Assembly: GCA_965213595.1 (NCBI GenBank)
Contig: CBDBZO010000006.1
Location: 3,100,001 to 3,164,000 of the forward strand
Length of the DNA: 64,000 nt
Direction: 5' to 3'
DNA from: JBCCFC01 sp965213595
GTDB lineage: Bacteria > Chloroflexota > Anaerolineae > Caldilineales > Caldilineaceae
The translations under genes were made by a program, and so were the position numbers. The notes below the pieces were generated by a model. The model ran no database searches, had not been told where the DNA came from, and saw only the letters and a list, made by a program, of their open reading frames with translations. Below are positions 26,593-35,484 of the stretch, piece after piece (the first letter of the stretch is position 1; each line of letters starts with the position of its first letter).

Positions 26593-27912
26593 CTACGGCC
26601 GTCCCAACTGAACACCTGCCTCCTCAAGCGCAGTCTTCAATTCTTCGAGCGTAATGCCAAGCGTTTCTGCCGTTGCTTCGAGCTCTTGGGGTGGCGCACC
26701 GAGTGCATCCATAAACGCCTGCTCGGTGATGCCGAGTATTTCGGCCACCGCAGCAAAATCAGGCGGGCCACCTTGGCCGCCGGGGCCACCGTCACCGGGT
26801 TCGCCGCCGGGTACGCCAGCATCCCCATCCCCATTGGTACTCAACGCATTCTCGGCACGGCTGCCCGTCAGGCAGGTCGGCAGATTGGGAAACTCCAGTG
26901 TGGCGTGGTAGTGGTAGATGCCATCGGGGTAATCGGTCGTGGCCCCCGTGTGTCCGTTACACTCGTCCAAATCCGTGGGCACGGTGCCGTCGGCATCAGC
27001 ACTGTCGTAAATGGGGTAGCCGTCAAACGCGTAGCCGAACAGCTCGCTCGCCGATTGCGCCAGGTGGCACTCCGCCTCTACCCCTTCGTGTTCAAAGCTC
27101 GACTCGATATCGGTGGCGGTCGCGTGCCAGTGATACCAGCCGCCGGGGTCCACATGTCCGCCGCAGGGATCAAGCGCGGGCAGGTTATTTGTCATGAAGA
27201 CCGAGGGCGCATCAGAAAAGATGGGAATGCTGCTCAGCGACAGGCCGACCTGCGACACCACACCGAGCTGCGTCGGGTTCTCCGCCGTGACGGGATTCAG
27301 GGGAATGAGCACCGTTACCTCAGCCGTCTCATCTTCAGCGATCTCGATGCAGTTATTGCCCTCCAGAATAGCGGTTGGGCCTGCTGGGCCGGGGTCTTCG
27401 ATGTTGATGTTGCCTTCCTCGTCGTAGAAAAGAAAGCCTTCCTCGGCGACCATCGTCCAGAAAGCCTCGTTGAGGCGATACAAGCCGGGGTTGTCGCCGT
27501 CCCAATTCCAGATGCCGCCCTCATCCGCCAGGGTTTCGGGGCAGAAGGGGCCCGTCTCAAAGTCGTCCGGCAGATACTTGACGACCAGTTGAGCGCACTC
27601 GGTTGCGGTGCCGTCCGTCAAGGTGCAGTCGATGACTGTCGGCTCTTGCACCAGACCGGCGCTGTCGAACGCATTCAGGTTGAGAACGGTGGCTTCACCG
27701 TCGACCGTTTGCAGCGCTTCTTCGGAGACTTCTTGGGTAGCTACTGCGGTTGTTGCCGCTGGAACCGTTGCTGACTCGGTTTCCTCCACCTCTTCGCTAA
27801 CCGCAGTTGGCTCTGCCTCGCTTTCTGCAACAGCGGTGGTCGCAGCCTCCTCCGTCCCACCACAGGCCACCAGAAAGAAGGCGAGCAGCAATAATAAACG
27901 TGAAATGTTCAT
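26593..27912 (-). CDS. YHYH-domain lipoprotein 1
   Basis: 439 residues. The lipobox FLVACG (Cys at about residue 17) is followed by an acidic Thr/Ala/Glu linker to about 70, then a Cys-rich YHYH domain. It includes DCTLTDGTATECAQLVVKYL, GPFCPET, DPCGGHVDPGGWYHWHA and the name-giving DGIYHYHATLEFP. A Gly/Asp-rich stretch precedes two copies of a short helical motif (EILGITEQAFMDALG, ETLGITLEELKTALEE). His and Cys abundance suggests metal binding, but function is unknown. It lies seven bases after the lipoprotein gene and is probably co-transcribed. About 60% identical to YHYH 3. Confidence 0.85.
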   Translation of the reverse strand: MNISRLLLLLAFFLVACGGTEEAATTAVAESEAEPTAVSEEVEETESATVPAATTAVATQEVSEEALQTVDGEATVLNLNAFDSAGLVQEPTVIDCTLTDGTATECAQLVVKYLPDDFETGPFCPETLADEGGIWNWDGDNPGLYRLNEAFWTMVAEEGFLFYDEEGNINIEDPGPAGPTAILEGNNCIEIAEDETAEVTVLIPLNPVTAENPTQLGVVSQVGLSLSSIPIFSDAPSVFMTNNLPALDPCGGHVDPGGWYHWHATATDIESSFEHEGVEAECHLAQSASELFGYAFDGYPIYDSADADGTVPTDLDECNGHTGATTDYPDGIYHYHATLEFPNLPTCLTGSRAENALSTNGDGDAGVPGGEPGDGGPGGQGGPPDFAAVAEILGITEQAFMDALGAPPQELEATAETLGITLEELKTALEEAGVQLGRP

Positions 27913-27918
27913 TGTCTC

Positions 27919-28767
27919 TTATTCCTCTGAAATTGTGACGCGGCACAGCAGCGTATTGTTTGTTTCAAGGTCTAGCCCCCAGATAAACTGGGCCGAACTG
28001 TCCCAGGAAATATCATCGTACCCCTGCTTCGGGTCAACGGCGGCTGCGGTGTGAATGGTGGTGGCCGTCCACGCGCTGTCGTCAAAATCAGCCGACATCC
28101 ACCCATCGGGCTCGCCCAAATCTTCAAATGTACAGGGGGCGACTCCTGCAACGGGGTTGCTCTCGCTCTCGCATGATTTGTCAAGCGGGGCGGTGTGAAT
28201 CACGGTACACATAAAGCTGTCGTCAGAGACTGCCACCACCTCTCCCGTGCTTGTGTCAGTCAACTGCATGATGAAGCCGCCATCACCCATCTGCTGATTG
28301 CGCTCGCCGATATATTCTAGCCCGGTGTCGTTCTCCTTGAAATCCATCAGGATGAAGTTGAGGTTGAGCGGATAGCTCGCCTCAAAGGTGGCCGTTTCGG
28401 CATTGAAGGAGCGTTCGGTTGTAATCGACACCGAATCTTCCACGATCAGTTCCTCGCCCAAATAGGCCGTAAACCAGTTGTCTGCCCACGCTTCAAGCTG
28501 AAAGGTCGCTGTATCCGGCTCGGATGTGGTCTCACCCGTCATCTCAGTATTCTCCACTGGTGCGGCCGCTTCTTCCGTATCCGCCTCGTCCGCGTCAGCA
28601 ACCTCCTCTTGCGGTTCCGTTGTGGCTTCCGCGTCAGCGGAACTTGCGCCAGCGCTTTCCGCAGCTGGCTCGGCGGTTGGTACGGCTGCTGATTCACCGC
28701 TGCCACAGGCCACAATGCCAATGGCGAGCAGCGTGAAAATCAACATCATGGTTGTTCTCTTGGTCAT
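27919..28767 (-). CDS. Lipoprotein of unknown family, linked to YHYH genes
   Basis: 282 residues from ATG 28767 (MTKRTTMMLIFTLLAIGIVACG), better than the in-frame ATG at 28803 because the signal peptide follows at once. The lipobox is GIVACG. After an acidic linker (to about residue 95), the mature domain starts at TATFQLEAWADNWFTAYLG. It contains two Cys close together (FMCTVIH, DKSCESES) and ends FIWGLDLETNNTLLCRVTI. A copy of its last 22 codons survives at 50083-50160. The domain looks like a beta-sandwich; no function is known. Confidence 0.68.
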   Translation of the reverse strand: MTKRTTMMLIFTLLAIGIVACGSGESAAVPTAEPAAESAGASSADAEATTEPQEEVADADEADTEEAAAPVENTEMTGETTSEPDTATFQLEAWADNWFTAYLGEELIVEDSVSITTERSFNAETATFEASYPLNLNFILMDFKENDTGLEYIGERNQQMGDGGFIMQLTDTSTGEVVAVSDDSFMCTVIHTAPLDKSCESESNPVAGVAPCTFEDLGEPDGWMSADFDDSAWTATTIHTAAAVDPKQGYDDISWDSSAQFIWGLDLETNNTLLCRVTISEE

Positions 28768-28885
28768 GAGTTTCCCCTGTGAATTGTCCAATGGTTGACT
28801 CAATGTCTATCAAGAGTCAGCATAGCGAATCTGCACGCCGGTCGATAGTGGCATCGGTCATCAACTTGGCCAATCGACGGTGACA

Positions 28886-28931
28886 GACAACACGAACACC
28901 CATGACAGTCAGCCTGGGTGTTCGTGTTGTC
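28886..28931 (-). terminator. Hairpin terminator after YHYH gene 2
   Basis: GACAACACGAACACCCA (28886-28902) pairs perfectly with 28915-28931 around a 12-base loop. It separates YHYH gene 2 from the downstream lipoprotein-YHYH 1 pair, so the island is probably two transcription units. There is no strong U-tract on the minus strand. Confidence 0.55.
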
Positions 28932-28947
28932 GCTAGTTCAGCGCTCG

Positions 28948-30219
28948 CTATTTAGTTCCAACATTCAACGCCTCTTGTAATTCTTCCTCGCTAACGCCGA
29001 GCGTCTCAGCCGCTGCCGCAAAGTCTGGCGGTGGATCGCCAAGCGCGTCCTGCAGCGCTTCTTCCGTCACGCCCAGGGTTTCGGCCGCCGCCGCAAAGTC
29101 AGGCGCACCGCCCGCCTGACCGCCTTCAGGTCGATCACCGCCGCCACCTGGGCCGTCACCGTTGCCTGAAACCGTCACGCCCGTGAAGCAAGTGAGCACC
29201 CCATTCTCCTCGGCAGGATTGGCGTGGTAGTGGTAGCCATCCGCCTCGGTGGTGTGGCCGTTGCACTCGTCGAGATCGGCGGCTGCCTCCGCCTCTGCAT
29301 CGAGCGGGCTGTGGATGGGGTAGCCGTCCAACGCGTAGGCAAAGATGGGGGTTTCGCCCTCTTCCGCTTCGCCGACTTCGGAGCAGCCGACTGCACCATG
29401 CAGATGGTAGCCGTCCACGGGGTTGATGTGGCCGCCGCAGTCGTCAAAGGCCGCAATCGTGTACGCGCTCAAGATGGCATCGACGGGGGCCGACGCGGCG
29501 ATGACGACGCCATTGAGCGTCACGCCCCAGTTGCCACCCGCTGAGGCGCTGTCAGCCACCACCGGCGTCGTCGGAATTGTGACCGTGGTGGGAACCGGTT
29601 CACCATTGTCCAGCCACTCGATGCGCCCCTCGACACAGTGGTTGTATAGCGAAGGATCCACATTGGGCTGGGCCGCCAGTTCAAATTCTTCCTGCGTGTC
29701 GGTGATGTTGACGTTGCCGTCGTCGTCGTATAGCTGCCAGTTGTCGTCGTTGTAAAGCTCGGCCAGGTTCAGAATAAACTCGCCGTCAATGTCGTAGACC
29801 GCATCGCCATCAAGCCAGATGCCGCCCTCCTCCGCAGTGGCCGCTGTCGTCTCTGGGCAGAACGGGCCCGCGTCGTAGTCCGCTGGATAACCCGCAATCG
29901 TAATCTCATAGCAGGTCGTCTCCGTCCCGTCCGAGAGCGTGCAATCGACCATCGTGACATCTTCTGCCAACGCACCATCGTAGAAGAGGCTAATGTCAAC
30001 CTCATTCGCGTGCGTGTGCGTGTCGTCACCGTGTTCATGGTCGTCATCTGAATCAGCGGTTTCTTCGGTGTCGTCAACGGATTCCGCTTCTTCCGCCGGT
30101 GTCTCCGCCGTTACGGCCGTTGCTCCAGCCGTGGATTCGTCAGTGGATGAGGCGGTCGTCTCGTTGCTGCACGCAGCCAGCAACAACATCAACATGAGCA
30201 AGAGCGATAATTTTTTCAT
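28948..30219 (-). CDS. YHYH-domain lipoprotein 2 (His/Asp-rich)
   Basis: 423 residues. Lipobox LLLAACS, then an acidic linker that becomes His-rich (DDDHEHGDDTHTHANE), a likely metal-binding arm. The YHYH domain follows: MVDCTLSDGTETTCYEI, DDCGGHINPVDGYHLHG and ADGYHYHANPAEE. At the C-terminus PPDFAAAAETLGVSEEEL is preceded by a near-repeat of itself. It is the most divergent of the three YHYH paralogues here. AAAGGAAC precedes the ATG. It follows YHYH 3 by 48 bp in the same direction, probably in one transcript. Confidence 0.83.
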   Translation of the reverse strand: MKKLSLLLMLMLLLAACSNETTASSTDESTAGATAVTAETPAEEAESVDDTEETADSDDDHEHGDDTHTHANEVDISLFYDGALAEDVTMVDCTLSDGTETTCYEITIAGYPADYDAGPFCPETTAATAEEGGIWLDGDAVYDIDGEFILNLAELYNDDNWQLYDDDGNVNITDTQEEFELAAQPNVDPSLYNHCVEGRIEWLDNGEPVPTTVTIPTTPVVADSASAGGNWGVTLNGVVIAASAPVDAILSAYTIAAFDDCGGHINPVDGYHLHGAVGCSEVGEAEEGETPIFAYALDGYPIHSPLDAEAEAAADLDECNGHTTEADGYHYHANPAEENGVLTCFTGVTVSGNGDGPGGGGDRPEGGQAGGAPDFAAAAETLGVTEEALQDALGDPPPDFAAAAETLGVSEEELQEALNVGTK

Positions 30220-30267
30220 GGTTGTTCCTTTCGTAGTTATCCTTTCGCGGTGATCAACGTGTAGCGT

Positions 30268-31584
30268 TTACGGTTGTTCTACTTGAACGCCTGCCTCCTC
30301 AAGCGCAGCCTCTAATTCTTCCAGCGTAATGCCAAGCGTTTCCGCCGCTGCCTCGATGTCTGGAGGCGGGCCGCCCAACGCATCGCGTAAGGCATCTTCA
30401 CTCACACCCAACGCCGCAGCCGCCGTCGCAAAATCAGGCGCGTCGCCTCGTTCCCCACCGCCGCCACCTAGGCCACCGCTGCCGCCCGCGCCAATGCCAG
30501 CGCTGGCCGTGGTCGAAAACGCACTCTCAGCCGAGACGCCGACCAGGCACTCCGGCAAGTTGGGGAATTCCAGGCCAGCGTGATAGTGGTAGACGCCGTC
30601 GGGATAGTCGGCGGTTGCGCCCGTGTGCCCGCTGCACGCATCCAAATCGTCCGGGATCGTGCCGTCCTGGTCTGCACTGCCGTAGATCGGGTAGCCATCG
30701 AAGGCAAAACCAAAGAGCGTGGCGGCGGATTGGTCGAGGTGGCACGCTGCGTCCAGCCCCTCGTGCGCAAAGCTCGACTCGATGTCGGTGGCGGTTGCGT
30801 GCCAGTGATACCAGCCGCCGGGGTCGATGTGACCGCCACAAATATCCAGCGCCGGTAAGTGGCCCGTCTGCAAAACGGAGGGGGCGTCGGCAAAGATGGG
30901 CACCGCATCAATCGCCAAACCCACCTGGGCCACCGTGCCCAAGTCCGTCGGCGTCTCGGCCATCACCGGCTGCAGCGGAATGCACACGGTCATCTCGACC
31001 GTCTCGTCGGCTGTGGCGGAAAGACAGTTGTTCACCCCAGCCACAAGCTCCCCAGCCGGGTCGCCGATGTAGACGTTGCCCTCTGCATCATAGAATTCGT
31101 ATCCCTGCTCGGTGAGCATGGTGAAGAATTCTTCGTTGAGCCGATAGAGACCCGGCTCGTCGCCGTCCCACTCCCAGATGCCGCCTTCTTCATAGATGGT
31201 CTCCGGACAGAAGGGGCCAATTTCGAGATTGTCCGGCAGATATTTAGTGACAAATTCGGCGCACTGCGAGGCGTCACCATTTTGCAGGGTGCAGTCCACA
31301 ATTTGGGGGTCGCTGACGAGACCGGCGCTGTCAAAATAGGCCACATCGATTACCGTAGCCGATGCGTCGACCTGCTCGTCTTCCGCTGCATCGTCTACAG
31401 ACTCGACTTCAGCGGCTTCAATTTCGGTGGCTTCGGCTTCGGTAGCCTCGGCTTCTGTGGCTTCAACTTCGGTGGCTTCGGCTTCTGTTTCAGCGGTCGC
31501 AGTCGTTTCTTCTGAGCTGCTTCCACAGGCTGCCATCGCAAAGCTGACGGCAATGATCAAGGTGATGGTTACGTAGCGATACAT
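30268..31584 (-). CDS. YHYH-domain lipoprotein 3
   Basis: 438 residues. Lipobox AMAACG, a linker of repeated EVEATEAEATEAE units, then the Cys/His-rich YHYH domain (DCTLQNGDASQCAEFVTKYL, DICGGHIDPGGWYHWHA, DGVYHYHAGLEFP). A Gly-rich segment and two helical motifs (AALGVSEDALRDALG, ETLGITLEELEAALEE) end the protein. GGAGAATCT precedes the ATG. It is the second gene after SHOCT copy B (38 bp gap). Its 5' part is duplicated in the remnant at 24157-24488. The linker repeats are prone to slippage, and the copies differ in repeat number. Confidence 0.85.
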   Translation of the reverse strand: MYRYVTITLIIAVSFAMAACGSSSEETTATAETEAEATEVEATEAEATEAEATEIEAAEVESVDDAAEDEQVDASATVIDVAYFDSAGLVSDPQIVDCTLQNGDASQCAEFVTKYLPDNLEIGPFCPETIYEEGGIWEWDGDEPGLYRLNEEFFTMLTEQGYEFYDAEGNVYIGDPAGELVAGVNNCLSATADETVEMTVCIPLQPVMAETPTDLGTVAQVGLAIDAVPIFADAPSVLQTGHLPALDICGGHIDPGGWYHWHATATDIESSFAHEGLDAACHLDQSAATLFGFAFDGYPIYGSADQDGTIPDDLDACSGHTGATADYPDGVYHYHAGLEFPNLPECLVGVSAESAFSTTASAGIGAGGSGGLGGGGGERGDAPDFATAAAALGVSEDALRDALGGPPPDIEAAAETLGITLEELEAALEEAGVQVEQP

Positions 31585-31621
31585 TTGATAGATTCTCCTG
31601 TTGAATGAAGGGTATTGCGAC

Positions 31622-32101
31622 TCAAAGTCGCGCCAATATCTCGGCTTTCTTCTGCTCGAACTCTTCTTCCGTAATCAGACCGCTGTAGTGGAGCTGCATC
31701 AACTCGTGCAGCGCCTCGGATGCGTCTCGCGTGGAGGTAGTTGAGGCAGGTTGAGCGCTGGATTTTTCCACGACACGCCGCTCCTCATCGTTCAACTCCA
31801 GCTTTTGAATGCCCAACTTGCGCATGGCGGCCAGCAGCTCTGCTTCGGTTAGGTCGCTTGCGCTTTTGCCCGTGGTGGATTCGACCCTTCGGATGTCGCG
31901 CTCGTTGAGCTTGTACGCAGCCCGGTCACCGAAGAGCAGCAGCATGGTGGAACCCATCCACAGCCAGTCGGCCAACGGCCCCGGACGCCACGGGGTCGGT
32001 CGAGGCCCAGGGCCAAATCCGGGCCCGGGTCCCATTCTCCCACGTCCTCCGCGCCTACCGCGTCCACCGTGACCGTGACCACCTCCTCCAGGTCCTCTCA
32101 T
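31622..32101 (-). CDS. SHOCT-domain membrane protein, intact copy
   Basis: 159 residues. A Gly/Arg/Pro-rich N-terminus (RGPGGGGHGHGGRGRRGGRG) precedes one membrane segment (WLWMGSTMLLLFGDRAAY). A coiled charged region follows, then the C-terminal SHOCT motif LMQLHYSGLITEEEFEQKKA. SHOCT domains are short helical tails thought to mediate oligomerisation or membrane-protein regulation. AAGGA precedes the ATG. It heads the unit SHOCT-YHYH 3-YHYH 2. Operator copy B lies 170 bp upstream. The first half may interact with nucleic acid or membranes because of its Arg content, but that is a guess. Confidence 0.8.
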   Translation of the reverse strand: MRGPGGGGHGHGGRGRRGGRGRMGPGPGFGPGPRPTPWRPGPLADWLWMGSTMLLLFGDRAAYKLNERDIRRVESTTGKSASDLTEAELLAAMRKLGIQKLELNDEERRVVEKSSAQPASTTSTRDASEALHELMQLHYSGLITEEEFEQKKAEILARL

Positions 32102-32272
32102 GTTCTTTTCCTTTCTGTAAAGATATGACCAAATTCCCTCGGCGACTTGCTGCGCCTACAAGAATTTGGTCAGCGATAGTGGCTGTCATTCTAGGTTCTT
32201 TTGCCGCTGATGAGATAGTGTCAACGATAATGATTCAAGCGGTTCATGCGTGACGCACCACACAAACGCCTG

Positions 32273-32347
32273 TGACAGATGTCATGGGCAGGTAGGCAAA
32301 ATCGTGGCAGCGGTCACGGGCAGTATCTTGAAAGATATTGCTATAAT
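32273..32347 (+). promoter_or_regulatory. Two-box operator and promoter, copy B
   Basis: Box 1 TGACAGATGTCA (32273-32284), box 2 TGGCAGCGGTCA (32305-32316), 32 bp apart, and -10 TATAAT (32342-32347). About 110 bp around it is similar to copy A, on both sides of the boxes. The rightward promoter now runs into the IS630 element 130 bp on, so its original target may have been cut off. On the left it lies upstream of the SHOCT-YHYH operon. Confidence 0.65.
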
Positions 32348-32474
32348 CAGAGGACAGGTCAATCTTCAAGTAGATTTCTGCGATGAAATCTACCGCTCGG
32401 CTCTCGGCTGTTGATTGCGCTGGTCGCTAGACGGATGGCATGGCAGCAGCTAAGGCGGAGCATACAAAGGGCCG

Positions 32475-33705
32475 CTAGTAGTTCATCAGCAAGATATTGA
32501 CGGATAGTCAAAAGAGAGGCAAGCTTACCTGAAAGCATAGATTCAGGAGGAAGCGATGCCAGCCAAACTATACAGAGTGCGATTAGAGAACGCCGAACGA
32601 GACCGTCTGACGGCGTTGGTTAATAAAGGAACCGGCAATGCCGGGCGCTTGAAACGGGCACGAATTCTGCTGATGGCCGATGAGGCGCAGGCGGGCGGCG
32701 GCAGCAAGGATGCAGAGATTATCAACGCCTTGCAGACCTCCAGACGCACGGTCGAGCGCACGCGGGAGAAGTGTGTAGAACAGGGCATTGACGCGGCCAT
32801 CAACCACAAGCATCCACGCCAAACGCGGAGCAAGGTGCTGGATGGCGAAGGCGAAGCGCGACTGGTGCAGATAGCGTGTAGCGCACCGCCAGATGGTCGC
32901 GACTCGTGGACGCTACAGATGCTGGCAGACAAGCTGATTGAACTCGAAGTGGTCGAGACCATTTCGGGCGAGACTGTGCGCCAGACGTTAAAAAAAACGA
33001 GATCAAACCCTGGCTGAACGAACAATGGTGCATCCCGCCAGAGCAAAACGCGGATTTCGTCTGTGCCATGGAAGATGTGCTGGAGGTCTACCATCGACCA
33101 CATGACCCGCAGCGCCCGCTGGTCTGCTTTGATGAAACGAGCAAGCAACTGACCAAAGAGACCCGTCTGCCCTTACCCGCTAGAGCGGGAGAGGTGGCCA
33201 AGTACGATTATGAGTACGAGCGCAACGGCACGAGCAATCTCTTTCTCTTCTTCGCCCCGCTTGAGGGCTGGCGACACGTCAAGGTAACCGACCGCCGCAC
33301 CAAAGTGGACTTTGCGCACTGTATGCGCGACCTGGTCGACGTCCATTTCCCCCAGGCGGAGCGCATCGTGCTGGTCATGGACAACTTGAATACCCATAAG
33401 CTTGCCTCGCTTTACGAAGCCTTCCCGCCCGAAGAAGCGCGGCGCCTCATCGAAAAGCTCGAAATTCACTATACACCCAAACACGGCAGTTGGCTCAACA
33501 TGGCTGAAATTGAGTTCAGCGTCTTGCAGCGTCAGTCCCTCAAGGCGCGCATCCCTGACCAGAAAGCACTTGTTGAGCGAGTCGCCGCCTGGGAAACACC
33601 GCGCAACGCTGCTGAAACAAAGGCGCTCTGGCGCTTCTCTGTGGAGGATGCACGCATCAAACTCCACAAACTCTATCCGTCATTTGATGTCTGCTAGTCT
33701 ACTAG
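32475..33705 (+). mobile_element. IS630-family insertion sequence
   Basis: The ends CTAGTAGTTCATCAGCA (left, from 32475) and TGCTAGTCTACTAG (right, to 33705) are imperfect inverted repeats with TA inside CTAG at both edges, as expected for TA-targeting IS630 elements. It carries one transposase in two frames. The exact ends are approximate. It separates operator B from the K+/H+ antiporter gene. Confidence 0.65.
32556..33697 (+). CDS. IS630 transposase, two frames joined by a -1 shift
   Basis: Frame 1 (32556-33017) gives an N-terminal helix-turn-helix part (MPAKLYRVRLENAERDRLTA, ALQTSRRTVERTREK). Frame 2 runs to 33697 with the DDE catalytic core: LVCFDETSKQL (first Asp), LVMDNLNTH (second Asp) and HGSWLNMAEIEF (Glu). 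The frames meet at an A8 run (32991-32998): reading TTA-AAA-AAA and slipping back one base yields LKKNEIKPWLNEQW and joins smoothly to CAMEDVLEVY. Programmed -1 frameshifting on A-runs is known for some IS630 elements, so the full product of about 380 residues is probably made by slippage. A sequencing error is the alternative. Confidence 0.85.
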
Positions 33706-33738
33706 TCCCTACCGACTTCACGAAAGAAAGGCGACACG

Positions 33739-35433
33739 ATGATTTCCATCAACACCGTGATGTTACTGGTAGGTCTATTTCTCTTGCTTGGTATTGCGTC
33801 GAGCAAGTTCTCGTCCCGCATAGGAATGCCCGTCCTTGTGCTCTTCCTCGGCATCGGGATGTTGGCTGGCTCGGAAGGGCTGGGTCGGATCGCTTTTGAG
33901 AATTATGCAGCGGCAAATAGTGTTGGCTCCATTGCCCTTGCCATGATTCTCTTCGATGGTGGTCTACGCACGTCGTTGCGTGCTGTCAAGAGAGCGTGGC
34001 GACCCGCTCTGTCGCTTGCAACTGTGGGGGTCTTGCTGACCACCGCGCTGACGGGCCTTGCCGCAGCGTGGATCCTAAATGTGCCAATCCTCCACGGAAT
34101 GCTGTTGGGCGGCATCGTCGGCTCGACCGACGCGGCCGCGGTCTTCTCTGTACTCCGCAGCAGTGGTCTGAAGCTGCCCGAACGATTGGCGGCCACTCTG
34201 GAAGTGGAAAGTGGGTCAAACGACCCGATGGCGATTTTTCTTACACTTGGCTTAATTGGCGTCATTACGGGGGATGGTGCGTCGGTCGGGGCGCTCCTGC
34301 TGCTTTTTGTTCTCCAATTTGGCGTTGGCGCGGTGGCCGGCGTTGGGGTGGGGACTATAGCGGTTTGGGCGGTGAACCGGATCAACCTCGATCACGCTGG
34401 CCTGTATCCGATTTTGGTGATGTCTTTTGGCTTGCTCACCTTTGGGCTGGCGGCCGTGTTGGGGGGAAGCGGTTTTCTTGCCGTGTACATTGCGGGTATC
34501 GTGCTTGGCAATAGCTCGATTGTCTTTAAGCGTGGAATCTTTCGCTTTCACGATGCAGTGGCCTGGCTGAATCAAATCATCCTGTTCATCATGTTGGGAT
34601 TGTTGAGCTTCCCAAGTCGCCTTTGGGCGATTGCCGATAGCGGCTTTTTGATTGCGATTGTGTTGATCCTCGTGGCTCGCCCGTTAGCCGTTATGCTCTC
34701 TGTTATGTGGTTTCGATTTCGTCTCCGTGAGCTGGTCTTTCTATCGTGGGTCGGCTTAAAAGGCGCTGTCCCCATTACGCTCGCCACCTTTCCACTCATG
34801 GCGGGTATACCGGAAAGCGAGCGTATCTTTAATGCCGTTTTCTTTGTGGTGCTGGTTTTGGCCATCACGCAGGGATGGACGCTCCCCGCTGTGGCTCACT
34901 GGCTTGGGTTGGGTCAACCAGCGAACCCGTCGCCGCTCTCCATTGAGATCAATTCGCTTCGTCACGTGGATGGAGAGATTGTGGACTATACCGTCTCTCC
35001 CACAGCACGTGCAGCCGGTCAGATGATTCGCGATTTGGCGCTACCTGGTGGAGTCTTGGTAACGCTGATCGTGCGTGGGGGCAACGTGGTCATGCCGCGT
35101 GGCACGACAATCATTCGGCCAGATGACCACGTGTTCATTGCCATGCACGCCCGCCTCAAGCCACTCATCGATAATTTATTTGGATCAGACGGCAATCCCC
35201 CTCAGCTTCCACCTGGTCTTGAGCTCTCCTTCCGGGCCGATCTGACGGCTGAACAACTTCGTTGGTTCTTCAATCTCCCCAACCCGAGCTGGCCACAGAA
35301 GCCGCCACACACCCTGCTCAACACAGCAAATCAGAACGATACAACTAATTTGGGGCCTTTTGAGATATCCTTGGGTGAAGAACCAGATTTCGTGACGCTC
35401 AGAGTTGCCCAAAGGAGCCATCTTCATAACTGA
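33739..35433 (+). CDS. CPA1-type K+/H+ antiporter with TrkA-C domain
   Basis: 564 residues. About 12 membrane helices cover residues 1-390, with the antiporter signatures LFDGGLRTS and GSTDAAAVFSVL, and LEVESGSNDPMA. A TrkA-C domain (about 405-480, VDYTVSPTARAAGQMIRDLA) and a C-terminal tail follow. The order matches the NhaP2/CvrA group that exchanges K+ or Na+ for H+ in the inner membrane, gated by the C-terminal domain. The start ATG at 33739 follows GAAAGG. It has lower GC than the island before it and ends inside a strong bidirectional hairpin. Confidence 0.92.
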   Translation: MISINTVMLLVGLFLLLGIASSKFSSRIGMPVLVLFLGIGMLAGSEGLGRIAFENYAAANSVGSIALAMILFDGGLRTSLRAVKRAWRPALSLATVGVLLTTALTGLAAAWILNVPILHGMLLGGIVGSTDAAAVFSVLRSSGLKLPERLAATLEVESGSNDPMAIFLTLGLIGVITGDGASVGALLLLFVLQFGVGAVAGVGVGTIAVWAVNRINLDHAGLYPILVMSFGLLTFGLAAVLGGSGFLAVYIAGIVLGNSSIVFKRGIFRFHDAVAWLNQIILFIMLGLLSFPSRLWAIADSGFLIAIVLILVARPLAVMLSVMWFRFRLRELVFLSWVGLKGAVPITLATFPLMAGIPESERIFNAVFFVVLVLAITQGWTLPAVAHWLGLGQPANPSPLSIEINSLRHVDGEIVDYTVSPTARAAGQMIRDLALPGGVLVTLIVRGGNVVMPRGTTIIRPDDHVFIAMHARLKPLIDNLFGSDGNPPQLPPGLELSFRADLTAEQLRWFFNLPNPSWPQKPPHTLLNTANQNDTTNLGPFEISLGEEPDFVTLRVAQRSHLHN

Positions 35434-35483
35434 CGTTACGCACTCAACCAGCCGAGAACGGCTGGTTGAGTGCGTAACGTCAG
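35430..35483. terminator. 25-bp perfect bidirectional hairpin
   Basis: CTGACGTTACGCACTCAACC begins the left arm (35430-35454), which pairs perfectly with 35459-35483 across AGAA. It overlaps the antiporter stop and abuts the stop of the convergent DoxX-type gene (35485), so it can end both transcripts. Confidence 0.78.
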
Positions 35484-35484
35484 T

